Shown: positions 1-6,938, numbered from the stretch's first letter. The stretch is 8,785 bases of DNA from a bacterium (GCA_017853915.1 JAFMIS010000088.1:1-8785), one strand, 5' to 3'. Program-made: numbers and translations. The notes: a model not told the origin generated them from the letters alone.

Positions 1-1158
1 CTGTACACAGATCCGACGCGCGCGAGGCAATTGATGAGATTCAGGGCGCTCACCCTCGACGCGGCAAAAGCAAACGCTCGGGAGTACGGATATTCCGGCG
101 CTCGCTATGCGTGGGAATCTGACAAGAGTGGCATAGAATCGTGCGCATCGTGGCAGTACCGTGACCACGAGGTGCACGTCACTGCTGATATCGCGTACGC
201 ATTCGCTCACATTGCGGCGGCTACGACAGGGAATGAATATTATACGGAGGATATAGCGAGGGTCATCGTCGAGGGGGCTCGTTTCTGGAGTTCTCGTATC
301 GACGAGATCCCGACCAGAGGCAGGCCTGCGTTGCTCGGTGTCATGGGACCGGATGAATACAGCCCCATTAGCCACAACAACGCCTACACGAATAAGATGG
401 TGAAATTCAACCTGGAGCTTGCGGCCACTGTGGGATCTCGGGGTGGAGCGTCGGCCGATGAAGTCGCGGAATTTCGGAGGCTGGCGTCGGAGTTGCCGAT
501 CTTGCGTCGACAGGATGGCCTTGTTCTTCAAAATGAGGCCTTCGAGACGCTCGCTGACCCAGCGTTTGATCAATGGCGAGATCGCTCGAAAACGTACGCG
601 GCGCAGGTTTCCCAAGAGCGTCTCTATCGCTCAAAAAACCTCAAGCAAGCCGATGTGCTGATGATGATGTTCCTTTTCGGCAATGAGTACTCCGACCAGG
701 AGATCAATCAAGCGTGGGACTATTATGTTCCCCTGACGACGCACGATTCATCGCTCTCTGCAGCGATTCACAGCATCTTGGCGTGTCGTCTTGGCAAGCA
801 ACGGGATGCGTGGGAGTTCTGGTTAAAGAGCAGCATGATTGACGTCGACTTTTCGCATGGCGGTCCAGCGGAGGGCATTCACATCGCAGCGTGCGCTGGA
901 AACTGGATGAACATCGTATATGGATTCGCTGGTATCAAGTCTGCGTTAGAGAGCCCAATTCTATCGATTAATCCTGCGCTTCCGAAAGCATTCAAAAAGA
1001 TCTCGTTCCCGCTCATGTGGAACGGCTCTCGAGTTAAGATCGAATTGACACATGCGAGCGTTACTGTTGCCCACCTTGGCGAGGGAGACGGCATAGATCT
1101 GCTCTTCCGAGGGAAGAGAAACGTGTTAGCAATCGGACAGTCGATTGAATTGGTTTAA
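1..1158 (+). CDS. GH65 family glycoside phosphorylase, C-terminal half (5' end outside window)
   Basis: The frame is open from base 1 to the TAA at 1156-1158, giving 385 visible residues. Whole GH65 proteins run about 750-790 residues, so roughly the N-terminal half is off the left edge; the internal TTG at 31 is not a real start. Family landmarks, numbered from base 1, are GARYAWES (33-40), HEVHVTADIAYAF (56-68) whose Glu57 aligns with the general-acid Glu of GH65, GPDEY plus NNAYTN (117-131), KQADV (215-219), TTHDSSLS (246-253, phosphate-site loop region) and EGIHIAACAGNW (291-302). A small beta-sandwich C-terminal domain follows. GH65 enzymes reversibly phosphorolyse alpha-glucosides (trehalose, maltose, kojibiose, nigerose and others) with inversion, releasing beta-glucose-1-phosphate. 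There is no signal peptide in view, and the family is normally cytoplasmic. Substrate specificity cannot be assigned from this half. A hydrolase of the same family is less likely, because the phosphate-loop motif is kept. The next gene is convergent. Confidence 0.9.
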   Translation: MYTDPTRARQLMRFRALTLDAAKANAREYGYSGARYAWESDKSGIESCASWQYRDHEVHVTADIAYAFAHIAAATTGNEYYTEDIARVIVEGARFWSSRIDEIPTRGRPALLGVMGPDEYSPISHNNAYTNKMVKFNLELAATVGSRGGASADEVAEFRRLASELPILRRQDGLVLQNEAFETLADPAFDQWRDRSKTYAAQVSQERLYRSKNLKQADVLMMMFLFGNEYSDQEINQAWDYYVPLTTHDSSLSAAIHSILACRLGKQRDAWEFWLKSSMIDVDFSHGGPAEGIHIAACAGNWMNIVYGFAGIKSALESPILSINPALPKAFKKISFPLMWNGSRVKIELTHASVTVAHLGEGDGIDLLFRGKRNVLAIGQSIELV

Positions 1159-1401
1159 ATGGTTGGCTCCGGGCGCGGACTCGGTCGGCGCTACGCCATC
1201 GCTATAAGTTTCATAGAAGTCAGTATCTGTAGGAGTCACGCTCGCGCCCTTGTGGATAGCGATGGAGCCATGTGAGAGCTACAAGCGGCCACGTGCCTGC
1301 GAGCGCCCTCCGGGAGACCGAGAGACTTCCGCTTCAACCTCTTGAGACAGGTTTCACGGCAGTCTCCATGTCATTTCAGCCAGATCACTCAGTGCGAACG
1401 C
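1159..1401. other. Convergent intergenic gap, structured, no gene
   Basis: This 243-bp gap lies between the GH65 stop and the nucleotidyltransferase stop. I see no reading frame of note and no classical hairpin-plus-T-tract terminator on either strand. It is rich in complementary segments: the large composite inverted repeat at 1164-1270, then AAGCGG (1283-1288) with CCGCTT (1329-1334), and GGAGAC (1313-1318) with GTCTCC (1362-1367). It may serve as a bidirectional 3'-end region or hold a structured RNA; the sequence alone does not decide. Confidence 0.5.
1164..1270. repeat. Composite inverted repeat with possible pseudoknot
   Basis: Nineteen consecutive bases at 1164-1182 are complementary to three blocks further on. 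TGGCTCC (1164-1170) pairs with GGAGCCA (1264-1270), GGGCGCG (1171-1177) pairs with CGCGCCC (1243-1249), and GACTC (1178-1182) pairs with GAGTC (1233-1237). The 3' side carries extra segments of 5 nt (1238-1242) and 14 nt (1250-1263). The 14-nt insert contains most of ATAGCGATGG (1256-1265), an exact reverse complement of CCATCGCTAT (1196-1205) in the apical loop. The last two G of that pairing compete with the outer helix. As RNA this could fold as a stem with a pseudoknot. There is no U-tract, so it is not a standard terminator. Function unknown. Confidence 0.5.
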
Positions 1402-2160
1402 CTATGCCCTGAAGAAGTCTCTAAAGCGCGTTAGATCCTCCGGAAAATTAATCTCCGCTATCTCGCCGACATCCGCCGTTCGAACCGAATATCCCCGCTC
1501 CTGAAAGGATTCCCATACCCATGACACCCGATACTCTCCCTTGGCATTCATCGCGTCTTGGTGAGAGTTTCGTAACAGCTCCTCCCTAAAGATATCGATG
1601 TACTCTGTAATCGCGTCCCCTCGCAGCGCGTACATGCCCGCAACATTGCGCGCTGAACACCGCGATTGGGGAGCTGACAGAGGTCGCAACCATCCGTCGC
1701 TATCTACCAGAATAGTCGAGTGTTGTTTTCCGCCCTCCGCATACGAGCGAGTAACACCGACAACAACGGAGCCGTTTTGTCTGGTAAGCTGGCCATAGGT
1801 TGTAGCTACACTGTCAGCCACGGAAAGCAAAGTGTTTTCAAGCCCTAGACTGACTGCTCGCTCAAGACCGAGGAGAAAAGCAAATCCCACGCCGCGTCTG
1901 TCCCCCAACACCACTGACACTTCGGGGCGCAGCTTGAAAGGGAATACCTTGGTGGATTCCGCTATCATCCCGGCCGAGGGTGAGTCGCTGGCTCCAACAA
2001 TAATGATGTGATCCAACGAGCTCTCCGCCTCAATCCGCTTATAGATATGATGCAAAAGCGGCTGATGAGAAGTCGGCTCGCGAATAAGTGCTTTTGGTAG
2101 GTGGGCCCCTAGCGGGCCCATACGTGATCCTTGGCCGGCTGCGGCGAGAATAAGTTGCAT
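1402..2160 (-). CDS. Small-molecule nucleotidyltransferase (GlmU/RmlA/LicC-like Rossmann fold)
   Basis: The 252-residue protein is one NTP-transferase domain. The N-terminus has the nucleotide-binding signature LAAAGQGSRMG (5-15), followed by PKAL (22-25). Asp116 in VADSV sits where the metal-binding Asp of the family usually lies. NVAGMYAL (172-179) matches the usual 'aGiY' strand, and the C-terminal EINFPEDLTRF (236-246) matches the closing 'DINTPEDL' motif. Such enzymes join a sugar-1-phosphate, phosphocholine or similar phosphate ester to an NTP, giving an NDP-activated product and pyrophosphate. There is no GlmU-type hexapeptide-repeat domain; length is about that of stand-alone enzymes such as LicC. 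I chose the ATG at 2158-2160 because GGGAG lies 5 nt upstream and the protein then begins directly at the first strand. The ATG at 2172 (four extra residues, MGVH) lacks a visible ribosome binding site. It overlaps the end of the upstream kinase-like gene and is probably translationally coupled to it. Substrate unknown. Confidence 0.85.
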   Translation of the reverse strand: MQLILAAAGQGSRMGPLGAHLPKALIREPTSHQPLLHHIYKRIEAESSLDHIIIVGASDSPSAGMIAESTKVFPFKLRPEVSVVLGDRRGVGFAFLLGLERAVSLGLENTLLSVADSVATTYGQLTRQNGSVVVGVTRSYAEGGKQHSTILVDSDGWLRPLSAPQSRCSARNVAGMYALRGDAITEYIDIFREELLRNSHQDAMNAKGEYRVSWVWESFQERGYSVRTADVGEIAEINFPEDLTRFRDFFRA

Positions 2161-3095
2161 ATGGACTCCCATTGAAAAAATGCGGGGGCAAATCGAGACT
2201 GAACACGCGCGTGTCGATGGCGCACGGCCTGCGTGCCACGAACACTAGACAGGAACGAGTGAAGTGGATCCACAGACCTCGCGAATCCCTCGTGGCGAAG
2301 AGTGTCGTACACGGCTTCCGTCGCCGACTGGGCACTCTCCAGTCGCCACCAGTGGCCGTGCGCGTCTAGATCCTGGCGCGCGCAGGCGGTAGCTATGGCC
2401 CACACAGCTATGTGCTCAGCCGTACCCTCGGGGGTGTAGTAGCAGCGCTGAAGTTCAGCAATCTTTCCTGGAGGCAAAGGAGCCACCTCTGGATAGTTCA
2501 CCAGCAGCCGCTCTGGAGGTAGTCGTTCTATACAGCCGTCATCCCGAACGAGATAGCCCAGCCGCGGAGGATAGATGTCAATTAAGTAACAACACCCACC
2601 GTACAGGATAAAATTATCAAAGCCACTGTCATATCCCACTGGCATCTCTCCGTATTGCGAATGAATAACCTTCGTCATCTCCCGCGTGATACATGCTACG
2701 AACTGGTATTGGTCGCCAGCTGCCGCTAATGGAAGGGTCACAAGCGCAGTCGCATTTGGGATCCTCTCCACTACCATTTCAATTGTAGGCGCTCCCAGTT
2801 CGCTCAGGGATTCTTCGATTCGCGTCTTGGGCATGCACACTCCCAGCGATTCAAGTCGCCTTTGATAGCGCACCAGGGAGACTGTTCTCATATGCGCCTC
2901 GTCGTGAGCGCCACCCTCCCGAGCTGAAGCATCGCCGACCACGATCGTCTTTACGATCTCGTCCTGTGAGATTGAGAGCCTCGAATAGAGGCCTGATTGT
3001 AAGACTAATCTCGCGCTCCTATCCAGAACCGGAAATTCCAACTGCCCCAAGGTAGCGCTGACTGATTGCTTTTTACTTGAAGATTCGGGAGTCAT
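2109..3095 (-). CDS. Kinase-like phosphotransferase (APH/choline-kinase-like fold), substrate unknown
   Basis: The 328-residue protein shows the core pattern of the aminoglycoside/choline phosphotransferase fold. EIVKTIVV (46-53) is a likely beta-3 strand with the ATP-binding Lys49. MVVERIPNA (107-115) looks like the hinge. GYDSGFDNFIL (154-164) gives Asp156, four residues, then Asn161, the spacing of the catalytic HxDxxxxN loop. LIDIYPPRLGY (171-181) supplies Asp173 as the second metal ligand. The canonical His before Asp156 is replaced (GYD). A helical C-lobe follows. No membrane segment or signal peptide is seen, so it is probably cytosolic. The start ATG is the only one available before an in-frame TAA at 3123-3125; AAGGG is just 1 nt from it, too close for a normal ribosome binding site. 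It is the first gene of a leftward pair with the nucleotidyltransferase. By analogy the pair may phosphorylate and then nucleotidylate a small molecule. The fold assignment is inference from motifs; a non-catalytic or otherwise repurposed kinase fold is possible. Confidence 0.6.
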   Translation of the reverse strand: MTPESSSKKQSVSATLGQLEFPVLDRSARLVLQSGLYSRLSISQDEIVKTIVVGDASAREGGAHDEAHMRTVSLVRYQRRLESLGVCMPKTRIEESLSELGAPTIEMVVERIPNATALVTLPLAAAGDQYQFVACITREMTKVIHSQYGEMPVGYDSGFDNFILYGGCCYLIDIYPPRLGYLVRDDGCIERLPPERLLVNYPEVAPLPPGKIAELQRCYYTPEGTAEHIAVWAIATACARQDLDAHGHWWRLESAQSATEAVYDTLRHEGFARSVDPLHSFLSSVRGTQAVRHRHARVQSRFAPAFFQWESICNLFSPQPAKDHVWAR

Positions 3096-3101
3096 GCCCT
3101 T

Positions 3102-3131
3102 ATAGTAAATAAGCGGTTTCTTTTAATTCAA
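3102..3131 (-). promoter_or_regulatory. Candidate sigma-70-type promoter of the kinase-like operon
   Basis: Read leftward, TTGAAT (3126-3131) is followed after 18 nt by TACTAT (3102-3107). The start codon begins only 6 nt after the -10 hexamer, so transcription would start at or beside the ATG and give a leaderless or nearly leaderless mRNA. The -10 overlaps the palindrome CTTAT-agtaa-ATAAG (3099-3113), a plausible regulator site. Confidence 0.4.
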
Positions 3132-3209
3132 AAGATTGTCATATTCCTCAAGATTGAAGCTCTCTCTTTGTAAATCTTACGACACCACGCGGCATTTTTA
3201 AGAGTGCCG
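3132..3209. promoter_or_regulatory. Candidate operator region of the divergent Lrp-like regulator
   Basis: The 152-bp divergent gap contains AAGATTG twice in direct orientation (3132-3138 and 3150-3156, 18 bp apart) and its core inverted as AATCTT (3173-3178, within GTAAATCTTAC). A separate inverted repeat, CGGCA (3190-3194) with TGCCG (3205-3209), lies between these and the regulator gene. Lrp-family proteins often bind several degenerate A/T-rich sites in such gaps and control their own gene and the divergent one. The motif is seen; the binding is inferred. Confidence 0.35.
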
Positions 3210-3247
3210 GCTTGGACAAACTGTGTCCTCTAGCATACCCTCTCTCT

Positions 3248-4219
3248 ATGAAACTATCCTCTCTTGAGCAGAAGCTTTTGAGTCTATTAAGCCTAAACGG
3301 TGATGCCTCCCTTCCGGAGCTAGCGCGGTTAGCCCGCTCAAAGGCGCATGCGTGTCGATATGCTCTCAACAACTTATACGACCAAAAGCTTTTGACGCGT
3401 AGAGTTATTGTAAACGCTTTTTTGCTCGGGTACTCCATCCACGCTCTGTGGTTCGCGCTAACACGACACGCCCGCAACAAAACGACGGCACTTTGCGCTT
3501 TTCTTGAATCATCGAAAGTGGTCGGATACTTCGGGGAATTTGCCGGCACCGAAACGCCCTATCGAATCGATCTGTACACGAGGAGCGCCGAGGAGCTTGG
3601 CGCGTTTTTTAGCGATATCTCAGAGCGATTCGGGGATGTGTTTGCGCGCAAGGAAATCTCGGTCATTCAATCTATTACCGATTATCCTCTCAAATATCTC
3701 TATCCAGAGAGGGTGGATTCAAGGAGTTCCTCTGTGGCATGTGCTTCTGGGTCCATCATGCTTGATGACGTGGACCGACAAATCGTGAGGGCTCTCGCCA
3801 CGATTAACACGGATTCGCACGCTCGCATCGCTCGTACTCTCAAGCTTCCGGTCGCTACATTTGAGTATCGAGTGCGGCGCCTCCGAGAGCGGAAGGTTAT
3901 CGTGGGATATCACGTGTGGCCGAACGTCGAGAAGCTTCAGGAACTGGGGTTTTACTCGACGGTCCACAGAATTAAGCTCAGAGACAATTCAAGAGCCGGA
4001 CTGCGCACGATCGAGGTATTCGCCCAACAAGAACCAACAATATTCTCTTACACACGCTATATTGGTCAGTACGACGTAGAACTCTGTTCGTCGACCAACT
4101 CAGCGGAACTTGGAGAGAGATTTTGTATAAACCTGGAGAGGGCTCTCGGCGATTACTGCGATACCATCACGTCAATTCCCATGAGACGACATCGAAAGGT
4201 TACGAACCATCCTGGATGA
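3248..4219 (+). CDS. Lrp/AsnC-like transcriptional regulator with two tandem HTH + effector halves
   Basis: The 323-residue protein is about twice the usual Lrp/AsnC length (about 150-165) and reads as two consecutive copies. The first winged-HTH is at about 3-50 (SLEQKLLSLLSLNGDASLPE and on) with a RAM-like effector part to about 150. The second HTH is clear at about 172-221, LDDVDRQIVRAL through VRRLRERKVIVGY, the classic Lrp 'LD..D..IL..L' and 'RI..L...GVI.GY' pattern, with a second effector part at about 235-310. It is a soluble DNA-binding protein expected to sense a small ligand such as an amino acid. I chose ATG 3248 because it places the first HTH directly at the N-terminus; a TTG at 3212 would add 12 residues unlike the family. 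No ribosome binding site is visible before ATG 3248 (the leader is C/T-rich), so translation may be weak or leaderless. Divergent orientation to the kinase-like operon suggests it regulates that operon and itself. Confidence 0.8.
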   Translation: MKLSSLEQKLLSLLSLNGDASLPELARLARSKAHACRYALNNLYDQKLLTRRVIVNAFLLGYSIHALWFALTRHARNKTTALCAFLESSKVVGYFGEFAGTETPYRIDLYTRSAEELGAFFSDISERFGDVFARKEISVIQSITDYPLKYLYPERVDSRSSSVACASGSIMLDDVDRQIVRALATINTDSHARIARTLKLPVATFEYRVRRLRERKVIVGYHVWPNVEKLQELGFYSTVHRIKLRDNSRAGLRTIEVFAQQEPTIFSYTRYIGQYDVELCSSTNSAELGERFCINLERALGDYCDTITSIPMRRHRKVTNHPG

Positions 4220-4456
4220 GCTGAGAAGATCTTTGTAGATTGAATTCCACCAATCAAATCTCCTCAGGGAGCTGCACCAAGACATTAACTCCATCAGACA
4301 CGTTTCTTCTGTTGTATTTCATAAGTCGATTATCATACTGAGCCGCCCATGTGCATGCGTGCCGTCCCTCGGGCGCCTATCAGGCACAATTGAAGTGGAT
4401 CATCACCAAGACAAAACCACAACACATCCCCGAAGGCACTAACCCGAACACCGCAT

Positions 4457-4493
4457 AGAGCCTACCACGTGAGCGCTGATAGAGAGGCTTTTT
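4457..4493 (+). terminator. Possible weak intrinsic terminator
   Basis: AGAGCCT (4457-4463) can pair with AGGCTTT (4485-4491), seven pairs including one G-U, around a 21-nt loop, and the run of five T at 4489-4493 overlaps and follows the stem. It lies about 240 bp past the Lrp-like gene. The large loop makes it weak. Confidence 0.25.
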
Positions 4494-4505
4494 CACCTCG
4501 GCGAT

Positions 4506-4661
4506 TCACTTGTAGGCCCGACGGTTTTCGATACCATTCGGCAGCTTAAAATCAGTATTCTCAGTACTCTTGCCACGCAGTTTCATGCGGTACTCGCCCT
4601 CGTTTTCCTCTCGCTGACTGCGTCCAAGCGGGCGCTCACAATTTCTGTCTGAGTTTCCCAT
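4506..4661 (-). CDS. Doubtful small ORF, 51 residues, possibly part of a decayed gene
   Basis: An ATG at 4659-4661 opens a 51-codon frame ending in TGA at 4506-4508. The predicted peptide is very polar and charged (many Arg, Glu, Asn) with no membrane segment. The same frame is open upstream to a TAG at 4746-4748. It continues downstream past the TGA to adjacent TGA and TAG codons at 4377-4382, then on to a final TGA at 4254-4256. No ribosome binding site precedes the ATG. A run of this length is expected by chance in 800 bp read in six frames, so I list it only as a candidate for a small protein or pseudogene remnant. I do not recognise it. Confidence 0.15.
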   Translation of the reverse strand: MGNSDRNCERPLGRSQREENEGEYRMKLRGKSTENTDFKLPNGIENRRAYK

Positions 4662-4980
4662 CGCACGGCATGTAGCGATTTCCAAAAGTCCGCGGCGAGA
4701 ACCCGCCTCTTGGGGAACGCTATCGAGTCGAGTATGCGAACTACACTATGTAACAGAAGCGCTATTTAAGGCCGAATGCACCGACATCTCACTCATGCTA
4801 ATAGCCCTGGATAGGTGGCGCTGGACTATTCGCAAAAGTCAGACTTAACTTCGATGCGTCGCGCCAACGCTGCGCCGAAAAATGCTGGAACGCCTCCATG
4901 CGCCATTGAGCTCGGCAGCGCGTCCCTCTAACCTATTGATTTCTCACTTTTCTTGGCCATGGTCTCCACTTTTTCCCTAT

Positions 4981-5010
4981 TTGATTGAAAGAGCCGGTAC
5001 CATGTATGCT
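4981..5010 (+). promoter_or_regulatory. Candidate dxs promoter close to the start codon
   Basis: TTGATT (4981-4986), an 18-nt spacer and TATGCT (5005-5010) form a plausible sigma-70-type promoter. The dxs ATG follows the -10 by only 8 nt, implying a leaderless or very short leader. The spacer contains CCGGTACCAT (4994-5003), also found at 8616-8625. Both hexamers are imperfect. Confidence 0.35.
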
Positions 5011-5018
5011 TAGGCCCG

Positions 5019-6938
5019 ATGGAAGAGAAGTTAATCGACACCCTGAAGCTACCTGAGGATCTTCGCGGCCTACAGCCACACGAGCTTGATCAGGTGGCCC
5101 ACGAATTGCGCAACGAGCTGATCGACACTGTGAGTAGATCCGGAGGGCACTTTGCTTCGAGCTTGGGAGCAACCGAGATGACGGTCGCTCTTCATACGGT
5201 CTTCGACACTCCGCACGATAGGATTATCTGGGACGTAGGACACCAAGCGTACGTCCACAAAATGCTCACCGGTCGCCGTCATCAGATGGGGGGTATCCGA
5301 ACCCTCAATGGCATCTCCGGTTTTCTCAAGAGGAATGAGAGTCCATTCGATGCCTTCGGCGCCGGCCATGCCGGTACGAGTATCTCCGCGGCGGTCGGAA
5401 TGCGCGTCGCTTTAAATTCTCAGGCTCCCGATCGCTATGTTGCTGCCGTCATCGGAGATGGCTCTCTTACGTCGGGCATGGCGTTTGAGGCCCTTAACCA
5501 TGCCGGGGATCTCGGCTTAAAGCGCTTTATCGTCGTACTCAATGACAATGAGATGTCGATCTCAAAGAACGTCGGAGCCCTGAGTTGGTTGTTTTCTCGT
5601 ACGGTTACGGGCGGCGCGAGTAGCCGAGCCCGTGAGACGGTGAAAAATCTCTACAAAAAAGGATACATCCCAGAACTGCTTTATCGAGCTATGGACCGAG
5701 CAGAGGAAGCGACCCAGGGATTCTTCTCCACACCAGCGATGCTTTTTGAGGCCTTCGGCTTTCGCTACATCGGGCCGGTTGATGGTCACAACCTCGCGGC
5801 CGTGATCCAAGCCCTTGAAAACGCCAAGCTACAAGACATCCCCGTGATTGTTCACTGCCATACCGTCAAAGGTAAGGGCTACGAACCGGCTGAAGAAGAT
5901 CCGATCATGTGGCACGGGGTAGTCCCGTTCGATCGATCGAAGGGTGAATTTAAGGGATCGGCTCCAATCACTCCCCCAAAGAAGATTCCCTCGTACACCG
6001 CTATTTTTTCCGATGCGGTCATACAGATCGCGAAGCAGGATCCACAGGTCGTAGCGATCACTGCCGCGATGCCTAGTGGTACGGGACTCGACAAGGTTCA
6101 GGCCGTGCTACCAGAGCGAGTATTTGATGTGGGTATCTGCGAACAACACGCGGTGACCTACGCCGCGGGACTTGCGTGTGAGGGAGTGAAACCTATCGCC
6201 GCGATCTACTCAACATTTTTACAGCGCGGATACGATCAGGTTGTTCATGATGTCTGTATTCAAAAGCTCCCTGTCACCTTCGCGATCGATCGAGGCGGAG
6301 TCGTCGGTAATGATGGGGAGACCCACCAGGGCGTCTTTGACATCGGATACCTGCGCGCCATCCCACACATGACGATTATGTCTCCGAAGGATGAGAACGA
6401 GCTCCGTCACATGCTGTACACGGCCACGCAGCTTGGGGCCCCAGCGGCGGTGCGGTACCCGCGCGGCAATGGTTCCGGGGTCGCTCTCGATCCGGAGCTT
6501 AAAAAACTTCCTATTGGCAAAGGCGAGATAGTTCGACAGGGAACGGACGCTCTCCTCGTGTGCTTTGGTCCTATCATTCAGAACGCGATCATAGCCGCCG
6601 AGAAACTCTCCAGCGACCATGGGATTGAGTGCGCCATAATTAATGCTCGCTTCGCCAAGCCGCTCGACACAGAGCTTCTTCGCCGCGAATTACCGAAATA
6701 CGATGTCGTCTGCACCCTTGAAGATCATTCAATCGCCGGGGGCTTTGGCTCAGCGGTTATCGAATTCGCAAACGATGAAGGGATCAACCTTAGAACCACT
6801 ATTAAGCGCTTCGGTGTTGGTGACTCCTTTGTTCCGCACGGTTCACAGACCGAACAATACGCCATGAATGGCTATGATCCCGTGAGCATCTCTAATTACA
6901 TTGCCCGCAATGCCCGCGCATCGCGCAAGGTCGCCTAA
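5019..6938 (+). CDS. dxs: 1-deoxy-D-xylulose-5-phosphate synthase
   Basis: This thiamine-diphosphate enzyme condenses pyruvate and glyceraldehyde-3-phosphate, with loss of CO2, to give DXP, the first and often rate-controlling step of the MEP isoprenoid pathway; DXP also feeds thiamine and pyridoxal phosphate synthesis. The 639-residue length is typical (E. coli 620). Landmarks: SGGHFASSLG (41-50, His44 of the active site), WDVGHQAY (71-78), GAGHAGTSIS (114-123), the ThDP/Mg motif GDGSLTSGMAFEALNHAG (146-163) with NDNEMSIS (175-182), GPVDGHN (252-258), CEQHAVTYAAGL (374-385) whose Glu375 is the catalytic transketolase-type Glu, DRGGVVGNDGETHQG (424-438) and YPRGNG (480-485). All three domains are complete. 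ATG 5019 gives an N-terminus of normal length; only a weak AGG lies upstream. It appears to be transcribed alone, with hairpins following at 6954-7014. Confidence 0.97.
   Translation: MEEKLIDTLKLPEDLRGLQPHELDQVAHELRNELIDTVSRSGGHFASSLGATEMTVALHTVFDTPHDRIIWDVGHQAYVHKMLTGRRHQMGGIRTLNGISGFLKRNESPFDAFGAGHAGTSISAAVGMRVALNSQAPDRYVAAVIGDGSLTSGMAFEALNHAGDLGLKRFIVVLNDNEMSISKNVGALSWLFSRTVTGGASSRARETVKNLYKKGYIPELLYRAMDRAEEATQGFFSTPAMLFEAFGFRYIGPVDGHNLAAVIQALENAKLQDIPVIVHCHTVKGKGYEPAEEDPIMWHGVVPFDRSKGEFKGSAPITPPKKIPSYTAIFSDAVIQIAKQDPQVVAITAAMPSGTGLDKVQAVLPERVFDVGICEQHAVTYAAGLACEGVKPIAAIYSTFLQRGYDQVVHDVCIQKLPVTFAIDRGGVVGNDGETHQGVFDIGYLRAIPHMTIMSPKDENELRHMLYTATQLGAPAAVRYPRGNGSGVALDPELKKLPIGKGEIVRQGTDALLVCFGPIIQNAIIAAEKLSSDHGIECAIINARFAKPLDTELLRRELPKYDVVCTLEDHSIAGGFGSAVIEFANDEGINLRTTIKRFGVGDSFVPHGSQTEQYAMNGYDPVSISNYIARNARASRKVA

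Larger units (their letters stand above)
4220..5018. other. Long intergenic stretch without a convincing gene
   Basis: About 800 bp between the Lrp-like gene and dxs. No frame here gives a recognisable protein. Items seen: a weak terminator-like hairpin at 4457-4493, a minus-strand frame with few stops between 4745 and 4254, a near-perfect tandem 9-mer TCAGTATTC/TCAGTACTC around 4553-4570, and a promoter candidate at 4981-5010. A short plus-strand frame of 39 codons opposite the minus-strand frame looks equally plausible by eye, so neither can be trusted. This may be a decayed locus or plain spacer. Confidence 0.5.

Noticed and set aside
31..1158. Treating TTG 31 as the start of a complete 375-residue protein
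   Set aside because: The frame is open to base 1 and the residues before it continue the GH65 alignment; the protein begins mid-domain.
2039..2335. Minus-strand 98-codon frame across the kinase/nucleotidyltransferase junction, considered as a possible true continuation
   Set aside because: The translation is Arg/Ser/Pro-rich, typical of an off-frame reading, and both flanking genes already explain the region.
3212..3247. TTG 3212 as the start of the Lrp-like regulator
   Set aside because: The 12 added residues do not fit the family's N-terminus, and no ribosome binding site precedes it.
3148..3549. Minus-strand 133-codon frame over the start of the Lrp-like gene
   Set aside because: It lies mostly within the Lrp-like coding sequence, has a low-quality basic/serine-rich translation and no family features.
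6219..6620. Minus-strand 133-codon frame inside dxs
   Set aside because: It is wholly opposite a highly conserved part of dxs and is a shadow frame.
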